Shown here: positions 7,023-13,982 of the stretch, piece after piece
Layout: each line of letters opens with the position of its first letter
How positions within the stretch are numbered: the stretch's first letter is position 1
DNA from: Bacteroidaceae bacterium
GTDB lineage: Bacteria > Bacteroidota > Bacteroidia > Bacteroidales > Bacteroidaceae
Length of the DNA stretch: 19,141 nt
Direction of reading: 5' to 3'
Assembly: GCA_028709135.1 (NCBI GenBank)
Contig: JAQVXN010000004.1
Location: 1-19,141 of the forward strand
Notes under the pieces: generated by a model
Database searches by the model: none
What the model saw: the letters and a program-made list of their open reading frames with translations, nothing else
Told to the model about the DNA's origin: nothing
Translations under genes and position numbers: made by a program

Positions 7023-7500
7023 CTGAAATATCGGAAACGGTTCGGAGACTGGGAGATGGACACGATCATCAGAAAAAATAGCAGAGGGGCCAACGTTACT
7101 TTTTTAGAACGTCCCATCAACAATCTGCTTATGGAGAAACTGCCGGAGGGAAAAAATGCAAAAGCCATGGCTAAGGTTGTTTCCAGACTCTTGTTTCCTT
7201 TCTGGGGAATGGCAGTTCGGACCCTAACAACCGATAACGGCTGTGAATACTGTGTTCATGAGGATATTTCCAAAATACTCGGAAATGTTCCTGTCTTCTT
7301 TGCCAATTCATACGCCTCTTGGCAAAAATGGGCTATCGAAAACGGGAATAAACTTATTAGGCGATATATTCAAAATGGACTGACTTTGAAGATATTACAC
7401 CTCTATTTGTCAAAAAATACAGGCAAAACTCAACGACAGACCCAGACTTAAACTCAATTTTTCTTCGCCTAAAATTCAATTCTTCAAACATTTCTCCTAA
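7023..7500 (+). pseudogene. IS30-family transposase, 3' fragment with two frameshifts
   Basis: The first frame (7023-7379) reads RFGDWEMDTII, then PINNLLMEKLPEGKNAKAMA, TTDNGCEY and ASWQKWAIENGNKLIRRYI. These are the DDE-domain motifs of IS30-family transposases, with the catalytic Asp, Asp and Glu still visible. After 7379 one base is missing and the frame continues as DFEDITPLFVKK. Within the A-run at 7412-7417 a second base is missing, and the third frame reads IQAKLNDRPRLKLNF to KIQFFKHFS and TAA at 7498-7500. Reading the three frames together restores a normal C-terminus. The N-terminal DNA-binding half is absent, so the copy is truncated and inactive. Family members are usually about 300-340 residues; some 158 remain here. 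Confidence 0.88.
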
Positions 7501-7507
7501 TTTTGTA

Positions 7508-7549
7508 CTTGCTCGTTGACTCTACGCGCTTGTTCATTAATTCTACGAT
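7508..7549 (+). repeat. Diverged 21-bp tandem pair at the IS30 relic's end
   Basis: 7508-7528 and 7529-7549 match at 15 of 21 positions, and four of the six differences are transitions (C to T or G to A). The pair lies just after the transposase stop, where the right end of the element should be. Confidence 0.45.
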
Positions 7550-7641
7550 GTCACAAAAAAAGCAGATAAGGAATGCGTGCCTCAATTATTTTATATATAT
7601 TTGCAAGCGAAAATAGTATCAATGTCACAAAAAAAGCAGAT
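7548..7641 (+). repeat. 20-bp direct repeat covering the ATPase start codon
   Basis: ATGTCACAAAAAAAGCAGAT occurs exactly at 7548-7567 and 7622-7641, a 74-base period. The second copy is the start of the ATPase gene. The first copy opens a separate 22-codon frame that ends in TAG at 7614-7616, just before the real start. Similarity stops at the end of the 20-mer. Confidence 0.85.
7596..7603 (+). promoter_or_regulatory. Putative -7 element for the ATPase gene
   Basis: TATATTTG, followed by CAAGCG, matches TAnnTTTG and lies 18 bases before the ATG at 7622. No TTTG is found about 20 bases upstream. The box lies between the two copies of the 20-bp repeat. Confidence 0.5.
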
Positions 7642-8950
7642 TACCATGAAGATTCAAAGAGACAGATACCTTAGCCAGGTTATTGAAAAGAAAAATGACG
7701 GTATGATTAAAATCATAACCGGTATACGTCGTTGTGGTAAATCATATCTGCTGAATATATTATTTCGTCAGCATCTTCTGGATACTGGTGTGAGCGAAAA
7801 GGATATTGTCATGCTTGCCCTCGACGAGGATATCAATGCAAAATATCGCAATCCCATAGAGCTTGGAAAGTATATCAGAGAAATTTGCGCGGATAAGAAC
7901 CGCTATTTCTATGTGCTGCTGGATGAAATTCAAAAGGTAGACAGCATACAGAATCCCTATCTGCCTGACAACCCTAATGAAAAAATAGGTTTTGTGGATG
8001 TCCTGCTTGGATTAAAGAAATTGGACAATGTGGATTTGTATGTCACAGGTAGTAACTCGAAGATGCTTTCTGTTGACATACTGACGGAATTCAAAGACAG
8101 AGGCGAGGAAATCAGAGTGAATCCGCTGACCTTTGATGAATTTTGCTCCGCTTATGAGGGTGAAAGCCGAATGGCATGGACTGAGTTTATGATGTACGGA
8201 GGCATGCCCTTTGTGATGAGTAAGAAGGGTCATGCTGAAAAGGCAGATTATCTGAAAGGCCTCTTTGAACGCACATACATCACAGATGTTATTGAACGTA
8301 ATAAATTGCGAGCATCGAAAGATGTGCTCGAGGATATCTTGAATTATTTGGCGTCATCAGTCGGCAGTTTGACTAATGCAACTAAGCTAGAGAACACTTT
8401 CAAGTCAACTAAAAATTTGATTGTATCCCACAGCACCATTTCTGCATACATAGACTACTTTATTGATGCTTTCATCGTGAAGAAGGCGGAACGATATGAT
8501 ATAAAAGGGCGCAAGTACATCGGTGCCCAACAGAAGTATTTTTTCTCGGACATAGGCTTGAGGAATGCTCGTCTGAATTTTCGGCAGCAGGAGGAAACTC
8601 ACATCATGGAGAATATCATTTTCAATGAGCTCACAGCCCGCGGATTCAGTGTCGATGTAGGTGTAGTGGAAACGATGATAACAAATGCCGAGGGCAAGCG
8701 GCAGCGTTCGCAATTAGAAGTGGACTTCGTTTGCCAGCGTGGTCAGAGCCGTTATTATATCCAATCGGCATTAACTGTAGCAGATGAAAAAAAACGATTA
8801 CAGGAGATACATTCTCTTACAAGAATAAATGACTCGTTTATAAAAATTGTTGTGGTAAAAGATTATATCCTGCAATGGAGAGATGATTCAGGCATATTAT
8901 ACATTGGCATAGAAGATTTCTTACTTAATTATATAAATACAATGCAATAA
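7622..8950 (+). CDS. AAA_14 / DUF4143 family ATPase
   Basis: This 442-residue protein belongs to the AAA_14-DUF4143 ATPases, which are abundant in Bacteroidetes and of unknown function. Walker A is GIRRCGKS (34-41), Walker B is LLDEIQ (about 99-104), and a sensor-like VTGSNSKML follows. Then comes the family phrase DRGEEIRVNPLTFDEF. The C-terminal DUF4143 part contains SQLEVDFVCQRG and YYIQSA, reminiscent of a nuclease fold with an incomplete catalytic set. I chose the ATG at 7622, which follows the -7 box. The ATG at 7646 is an alternative, and a GTG at 7577 is open in frame but precedes the box. The gene is intact, between an IS30 relic and a recombinase relic, so it is likely imported cargo. 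Confidence 0.9.
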   Translation: MSQKKQITMKIQRDRYLSQVIEKKNDGMIKIITGIRRCGKSYLLNILFRQHLLDTGVSEKDIVMLALDEDINAKYRNPIELGKYIREICADKNRYFYVLLDEIQKVDSIQNPYLPDNPNEKIGFVDVLLGLKKLDNVDLYVTGSNSKMLSVDILTEFKDRGEEIRVNPLTFDEFCSAYEGESRMAWTEFMMYGGMPFVMSKKGHAEKADYLKGLFERTYITDVIERNKLRASKDVLEDILNYLASSVGSLTNATKLENTFKSTKNLIVSHSTISAYIDYFIDAFIVKKAERYDIKGRKYIGAQQKYFFSDIGLRNARLNFRQQEETHIMENIIFNELTARGFSVDVGVVETMITNAEGKRQRSQLEVDFVCQRGQSRYYIQSALTVADEKKRLQEIHSLTRINDSFIKIVVVKDYILQWRDDSGILYIGIEDFLLNYINTMQ

Positions 8951-8953
8951 TAG

Positions 8954-9127
8954 AAGCATTCGTTCCAATTTGTTGTTTTGACTATTTTACATGGCATACC
9001 TCTTGAAGATGTGGCAAGAATGTCAGGTCTTGTTCACCCCATACAAAGGTTTGATATTAGAAAGTGGAAGTGTCGGTTTACTCAAATCTTACTAAGAAAG
9101 AAAAATAGAGGCTCAGACTACGGGTAA
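8954..9127 (+). pseudogene. Relic of a tyrosine recombinase (integrase) C-terminus
   Basis: Immediately after the ATPase stop, an open frame with no start codon reads KHSFQFVVLTILHGIPLEDVARMSG. This matches the box II region of tyrosine recombinases, usually HTFAT, a hydrophobic stretch, then GIPLEDVARMLGH. The second conserved His and the catalytic Tyr are not preserved; the following stretch reads LVHPIQRFDIRK where the family has a His and then a Tyr near the end. Similarity fades after about 9060, and the frame then runs to a TAA inside the 3' end of the opposing dGTPase gene. Only about 35 residues are recognisable, so the call rests on a short match. It suggests that the ATPase arrived with an integrating element. 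Confidence 0.55.
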
Positions 9128-10468
9128 ACTTTGACCGGTAATTTTGCGATAGAGATCGAGAGCGTATACGTCAGTCATGCCAGAAATATAGTCCATCATC
9201 CCCATTATGCGATCTTCAAGAGCCGGGTGGCGAGTCTGATATTGACTGGGCACGCGGTCGAGTAGCAAACGACTGTAAGATTTTTCAGGTTCCAGTATCG
9301 CATCGGTTAGAAGATCTAACAACATGTTAATGATGCGGTAGCCCGCGAGTTCTATGTCCAAAACTTCACGGGCTTTGTATATGTGGGCTTTAGCATATTC
9401 GGCGCAGGCCTGAAAGGCATCTTTGCATTCCGGCGAAGTATGCTCAATGAGAGATCCTGAGAATTGTCCGTTCATGATTTCATCTTCATGAAGAATAAAG
9501 GCTTTGACGCATTCCTGTTCAATGAGATTAATGACGCAGGAACGCAAATAAATGATGCGTTCATTGGGATCCGTAACGTTGGGATAGGCTTCTTGCAGGT
9601 TCCTGCGTTTATTCCCGCTGAAAAAGTTGAGTAGCAGGTCGGAGGTTTGCTGGGTAGTCAGGATATGAAGTTTGTGGGCATCCTCAATATCCATAATTTC
9701 ATAACAAATGTCGTCAGCGGCTTCCACAAAATAAGTTAGCGGATAACGTGCATAACTGATGCGGTTCCCTTCGTACTGAAGAGGGATGAGACCTAACTGT
9801 TGGGCAATTTTTTCAAAATAGGACGTTTCTGTCTTAAAGAAACCGAATTTTGATTTTCCTTCGGACAAGAGAGAAGTATATGGATATTTCACGATAGCGG
9901 CCAATACACTGTAAGTCATAACATAGCCTCCGGTGCGGCGGCCTTCGTATTGATGAGTGAGGAGGCGAAATGCATTCGCATTACCATCGAAATGAATCAA
10001 GTCACTCCAAAGCCATTCTGCTGCTGCTTCGCCACACTGCTGGATAAGTAAATTCTTAACTTTCATGCCTTTCCCTTCTGAAAAATAGGAAGAAATGGCG
10101 CGCTCGCCGGAATGGCCGAAAGGTGGATTACCCAAGTCGTGGGCTAAACAAGCTGTAGACACGATGGGTCCGAGCATGGAAATAACGGAACTGTTAAGGT
10201 TCGGGTGAAGACGAAGCAATTCGCGTGCTGCATCGTTACCGAGAGAACGTCCTACACTGGAAACCTCCAAACTATGTGTAAGGCGGTTGTGAACAAATAT
10301 ACTACCTGGCAAGGGGAAAACCTGTGTTTTGTTTTGAAGTCTGCGAAAAGGTGAAGAAAAAATGAGTCGGTCGTAATCGCGTTGAAATTCCGTGCGATAT
10401 TCGGCCATCTCATGTTGGTTGTTGTCTCGGCCGAGGCGCCGAGAGGAAATAAGTTGCTGCCAGTTCAT
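9113..10468 (-). CDS. dgt: Deoxyguanosinetriphosphate triphosphohydrolase-like dNTPase
   Basis: The enzyme hydrolyses dNTPs to deoxynucleosides and triphosphate, helping to set dNTP pools. The 451-residue protein is an HD-domain phosphohydrolase. His65 lies in FVHNRLTHSLEVS, the HD pair is His110-Asp111 in ACLAHDLGNPPFGHSGE, and the last metal ligand is in VEAADDICYEI (about Asp252-253). The N-terminal FSSPFRRLQNKTQVFP is typical of the Dgt family. I start at MNWQQLISSRRLG (10468), as in relatives; the frame is open to 10540 but the extra residues look untranslated. The substrate range (dGTP only or all dNTPs) cannot be told. The gene diverges from dut, another nucleotide-pool enzyme. Its 3' end overlaps the recombinase relic. 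Confidence 0.93.
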   Translation of the reverse strand: MNWQQLISSRRLGRDNNQHEMAEYRTEFQRDYDRLIFSSPFRRLQNKTQVFPLPGSIFVHNRLTHSLEVSSVGRSLGNDAARELLRLHPNLNSSVISMLGPIVSTACLAHDLGNPPFGHSGERAISSYFSEGKGMKVKNLLIQQCGEAAAEWLWSDLIHFDGNANAFRLLTHQYEGRRTGGYVMTYSVLAAIVKYPYTSLLSEGKSKFGFFKTETSYFEKIAQQLGLIPLQYEGNRISYARYPLTYFVEAADDICYEIMDIEDAHKLHILTTQQTSDLLLNFFSGNKRRNLQEAYPNVTDPNERIIYLRSCVINLIEQECVKAFILHEDEIMNGQFSGSLIEHTSPECKDAFQACAEYAKAHIYKAREVLDIELAGYRIINMLLDLLTDAILEPEKSYSRLLLDRVPSQYQTRHPALEDRIMGMMDYISGMTDVYALDLYRKITGQSLPVV

Positions 10469-10858
10469 GGAGTGTTTATAGTTGTCCAAATTATATTTAT
10501 TGGGATGATGTTGCGAAAATACGGATTTATTTCTTGGCAAAGAAATGTTTTTGCTGAGAATCAGACGTTAATCGGAAGACTAGTTCTAAAAATAAGTGAA
10601 AATGCTGATTATTCTGGAGAAAGAAAAGAGAGAAAGTGTTAGAAACTAAAGCACTTGGATTTAATTTGAGGAAGCAGATATTATTGCTGAAATGTATGAT
10701 TCTTTGGTATATGAATGGGGAATTTGGAAAGTAAAAGCGCGAGAATGGAAAATATCCTGCAAAAAAGCTAAAACGGGGGGTAGGATAAAGAAATGTGTCG
10801 GTTTGCATGTGAAAACTGTGGATAAGTTTTTGTACTTTTGCAACAATAAAAGGTCATC
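10469..10858. other. Intergenic region between divergent dgt and dut
   Basis: This 390-base gap lies between two divergent nucleotide-pool genes. On the plus strand it is purine-rich around 10600-10660 and contains GGGGGG-like runs near 10776. It holds the dut -7 box at 10833-10840. Open frames on either strand are short and not recognised. No clear dgt promoter was found; a TATTTTCG on the minus strand near 10522-10515 is only a partial match. Confidence 0.55.
10833..10840 (+). promoter_or_regulatory. -7 element of the dut operon
   Basis: TACTTTTG, followed by CAAC, matches TAnnTTTG and lies 18 bases before the dut ATG. A -33 TTTG at the right distance is not evident. An AAAGG ribosome-binding-like stretch (about 10849-10853) sits 5 bases before the ATG. 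Confidence 0.62.
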
Positions 10859-11293
10859 ATGAAAGTAGAAATCATCAATCACTCACACCATGAGTTACCG
10901 GCATATGCCACGGAAGGTAGTGCGGGCATGGATTTGCGTGCCAATCTGGAGGAAAAAATCGTATTGAAACCTTTGGCTCGTTATCTGGTACCTACAGGCT
11001 TATTTATTTCTCTGCCTCAAGGCTATGAAGCGCAAGTGCGTCCCCGGTCGGGATTGGCTTTGAAAAAAGGTATCGGACTGCTGAATTCCCCTGGAACGAT
11101 AGATTCCGATTATAGAGGCGAAATAGGAGTGATTTTGGTAAATTTGTCGAATGAAAATTTTGAAATTAATGATGGCGACCGAATAGCTCAAATGGTCATA
11201 GCACAGTATGAACAAGCTGAGTGGATTCAAGTAGAAGAACTGGATGAAACGGAACGTGGAGCGGGTGGTTTTGGTCATACCGGTAAAAAATAA
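10859..11293 (+). CDS. dut: dUTP diphosphatase (dUTPase)
   Basis: dUTPase converts dUTP to dUMP and pyrophosphate, keeping uracil out of DNA and feeding thymidylate synthesis. All five trimeric-dUTPase motifs are present in the 144-residue protein: GSAGMDLRA (I), RPRSGLALKKGI (II), GTIDSDYRGEIGVIL (III), GDRIAQMVIAQ (IV) and the C-terminal RGAGGFGHTGK (V). Motif V has His where many homologues have Ser (GFGSTG). The start at 10859 is the only reasonable ATG. The TPR gene follows after 45 bases, so dut heads the operon. Confidence 0.97.
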   Translation: MKVEIINHSHHELPAYATEGSAGMDLRANLEEKIVLKPLARYLVPTGLFISLPQGYEAQVRPRSGLALKKGIGLLNSPGTIDSDYRGEIGVILVNLSNENFEINDGDRIAQMVIAQYEQAEWIQVEELDETERGAGGFGHTGKK

Positions 11294-11338
11294 ACTTGTA
11301 AAACAGTAGATTAAGACGCGCAGATTTATAGATTAACA

Positions 11339-13147
11339 ATGGAATGGCGTAAAAACTTTTCAAGAAAAGCAACACAGATAAAAAAGACCATGTGGTTTTT
11401 ATCCGTAGTGCTGCTATGGTGCTTCGTTGAACCGATTATGGCTGGAGTCCACCGGGAAAGGAAAAATAACAACACTTTTGCTTCTTCTGCTATTTCTGTC
11501 CAAGATGAAAGATTTAATGCACTTTATCTGGAATCTGTTGTAGAAAGAGAGAAGGGCAACCGAACTGCTCAATTTGAGCTGTTGCGCCGTGCATTGGAAA
11601 TAAAACCAGATGCTCCGGAGGCACTTTTTGACTTGGCAGAAACAGCTCAACAGGGAAGTGCCTTGAGCGAGGGTGAAATCACTCTACTATATCGGAAAGC
11701 TATAGAAAAAACAAATCACGAGAACGCTGATTATCTGGAAAGTTATGGACGCTATGAAATGATTATCGGAAAATATGATGAAGCTATTCCGATTTTTCAG
11801 AAACTTACAAAGAACGAACTGAAAAGAAAAAAGGCGTATCAAATGTTGGTAACAACCTACGAACACCAGCAACGTTATGAAGACCTTCTTCATACATTGG
11901 ATGAATGGACTCAGACGACTGGTGAAGACGAAGATGTAGAAAACATGAAGATGAAGACGCTGGACCACCTGAAACGTTATGATGACGAACTAGCTGTCGT
12001 AGATAAATTGATCAGAGAAAATCCAGATAACGATTATTATGCTATTACAAGGGCGCAGACTTTATTGGAAAAAGGCGATACCTTGGGAGCTTGGAAGGGT
12101 TATGAGCAGGTGGTGGCAAAAGATTCACAAAATCTCTCCGCTCAAATGTTCCGTGTAATTTATTTTCAGAGCACAAAAAACGAGCAGGCTATGATGAACG
12201 CCATGGAAGATGTGATTCTGAATAACGACCAGCCGACAGAAATGCGCGTTTCCCTGTTGAAAAGCATGGTAAATAGTTTAAAGGGAACTTTAGAGGAGCG
12301 ACGTATTCTCCCTCTCTTTGAACGATTGATGGAAGAACCTTTGGATGACCGTGCGTTGCCGGAACTATATGCACAATATTTAGCTTCAAAGAATGAACCA
12401 GATTCGGCATTTGTGCCGGCTATGAAGAAAATCGTGGAAATTGACTCGACTGACGATCAAGCGCGTTTGATTTTGATTCAGGACGCCCTGAATAGACGCG
12501 CTTATGGCGAGGTTGTAACGAAATGTAAGGATGGCATTCGCATAAATCCCGCCAAGCTTTTGTATTATCATTTATGCGGAGGCGCCCTTTATCAGGAAAA
12601 AAAATATCGGGAATCGCTGGAAATGTTCGAAAAAGGACTTCCTTATGTAAAATCGACAAAAGATAAGGAAATGGTTTCAAACTTTTTCTCTTCGTATGCA
12701 GACGCACTGCATGAAAAAGGCGCGGCTGAGAAAGCTTATGCGTGTTATGATTCGGCATTGGTTTATAATCCCGTTAACGTGATATGTTTGAACAATTATG
12801 CTTATTTCCTATCGTTAAGTGGAGACCATTTGGACCGCGCACAGCAGATGAGTGAACGTGTACTAAAAATAGAACCCAACAATCCTACTTATCTCGACAC
12901 TTATGCCTGGATCCTTTTTATGCGTAAGAACTATGATCAGGCACGGGCCTATATGGAGCAAGCCTTGAAATTGGTGAAAGGTGATAATAATGAAGATGCT
13001 AGTCTTTATAAACATGCCGGAGATATTTATATTGAACTTGGACGTAAAAAAGAGGCTCAGGAAGCTTGGCGAAAAGCTTTGAAACTGGGTTCTACGTCAA
13101 AATCACTTAAGAAAAAAATAAAAACTTCCAAATACTATCAGGAATGA
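11339..13147 (+). CDS. Tetratricopeptide-repeat protein, exported
   Basis: This 602-residue protein has a basic N-terminus followed by a hydrophobic segment (about 18-35, MWFLSVVLLWCFVEP then MAG) that looks like a signal peptide or anchor. The rest is built of TPR-like helical pairs. The clearest are near residues 55-90, 130-165, 410-440 and, back to back, 470-600 (for example AYACYDSALVYNPVN, AQQMSERVLKIEPNNPTY, ARAYMEQALKL, AQEAWRKALKLG). TPRs mediate protein contacts, so a periplasmic scaffold is likely. A shorter form starting at 11390 is possible. The stop codon overlaps the next gene's start as ATGA, so the two are translationally coupled. The partner is unknown; the DUF4292 and EnvC-like neighbours suggest envelope biogenesis. 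Confidence 0.88.
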   Translation: MEWRKNFSRKATQIKKTMWFLSVVLLWCFVEPIMAGVHRERKNNNTFASSAISVQDERFNALYLESVVEREKGNRTAQFELLRRALEIKPDAPEALFDLAETAQQGSALSEGEITLLYRKAIEKTNHENADYLESYGRYEMIIGKYDEAIPIFQKLTKNELKRKKAYQMLVTTYEHQQRYEDLLHTLDEWTQTTGEDEDVENMKMKTLDHLKRYDDELAVVDKLIRENPDNDYYAITRAQTLLEKGDTLGAWKGYEQVVAKDSQNLSAQMFRVIYFQSTKNEQAMMNAMEDVILNNDQPTEMRVSLLKSMVNSLKGTLEERRILPLFERLMEEPLDDRALPELYAQYLASKNEPDSAFVPAMKKIVEIDSTDDQARLILIQDALNRRAYGEVVTKCKDGIRINPAKLLYYHLCGGALYQEKKYRESLEMFEKGLPYVKSTKDKEMVSNFFSSYADALHEKGAAEKAYACYDSALVYNPVNVICLNNYAYFLSLSGDHLDRAQQMSERVLKIEPNNPTYLDTYAWILFMRKNYDQARAYMEQALKLVKGDNNEDASLYKHAGDIYIELGRKKEAQEAWRKALKLGSTSKSLKKKIKTSKYYQE

Positions 13148-13977
13148 GAAACTGCAAAATTACATCTATAGTTTTGACGGTGCTCACCGTTTTAATGTTG
13201 ACAGGCTGCAAAACAAGCAGCAGTATACAAAAAGGTGAAAAACAAAGTACTACTTCTGCAGAAATGTATAAAGAGAAAGTGGTAGCTAATAACCAAACTT
13301 CAAAAGCCATCACGGCAAAGATGAAAATCAATATCGTGATGAATGACAAAGATATTTCGCTAGGCGGAAATTTAAAAATGATGCGTGATGATGTGATTCA
13401 ACTTTCATTGACATTTCTTGGTATGGAAGTGGGGCGCATGGAGTTTACAAAGGACAATGTGTTAATTGTGGATCGCGTACATCGAGAATATGCACGTGTT
13501 CCATATTCCAAAATAGATTTTCTAAATGCAGCGAGTTTGGATTTTTATGCTTTGCAATCGTTGTTTTGGAATGAGATATTTGTTCCCGGACAACGGAATA
13601 TTTCAGAAGCACTTGGTAATTTTAGTGTTGCCGAAAGCGGAGAGCATACTTTGCTGAGTCTGAAGACAGCTCCCAAACTGGATTATTCGTTTTTAACAGA
13701 AACAAATTCTGCAATGCTAGATCGCACTACGGTTACTTCTAAAGACATTATGGATCAGAGTAATTTGGAATGTAAATACGGCAGCTTCGTGAAATTGGGC
13801 GGTCACAGCTTTCCATCTGCGATTAATTTGACGTTCAAGGGCAAGAAAAACTATACGCTTGATTTGACTTTGAACGGTTTGAATAACGATGCCGATTGGA
13901 CAACGCGTACACAGATTTCATCGAAATATTCAGAAATGAATGTGAATGGTTTGTTAGAAAAACTCATGGTGAATTAA
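13144..13977 (+). CDS. DUF4292 family lipoprotein
   Basis: This 277-residue protein has a lipoprotein signal with a LTGC lipobox (Cys at about 22). The mature part reads as a run of beta strands, such as KAITAKMKINIVMNDKDISLGGNLKMM, QLSLTFLGMEVGRMEFTKDNVLIVDR and YTLDLTLNGL. I recognise it as the DUF4292 family, typical of Bacteroidetes and of unproven function. The arrangement, a lipoprotein with a curved beta sheet, resembles the LolA/LolB fold, but this is only a visual inference. It overlaps the TPR gene by 4 bases and ends 5 bases before the EnvC-like gene, so the three are surely one transcript. Confidence 0.85.
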   Translation: MRNCKITSIVLTVLTVLMLTGCKTSSSIQKGEKQSTTSAEMYKEKVVANNQTSKAITAKMKINIVMNDKDISLGGNLKMMRDDVIQLSLTFLGMEVGRMEFTKDNVLIVDRVHREYARVPYSKIDFLNAASLDFYALQSLFWNEIFVPGQRNISEALGNFSVAESGEHTLLSLKTAPKLDYSFLTETNSAMLDRTTVTSKDIMDQSNLECKYGSFVKLGGHSFPSAINLTFKGKKNYTLDLTLNGLNNDADWTTRTQISSKYSEMNVNGLLEKLMVN

Positions 13978-13982
13978 GAATC

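Noticed and set aside
6878..7168. A 96-codon minus-strand frame with an ATG
   Set aside because: Its first half is the antisense of the IS30 relic, so it is not a gene as a whole. Only the downstream piece is kept as a finding.
7577..7621. GTG at 7577 as the start of the ATPase
   Set aside because: The predicted -7 promoter box (7596-7603) lies inside this extension, and the family begins near the MKIQRDRYL segment.
7548..7641. The 20-bp repeat as a target-site duplication of the IS30 element
   Set aside because: IS30-family duplications are only a few bases long, and both copies lie on the same side of the relic.
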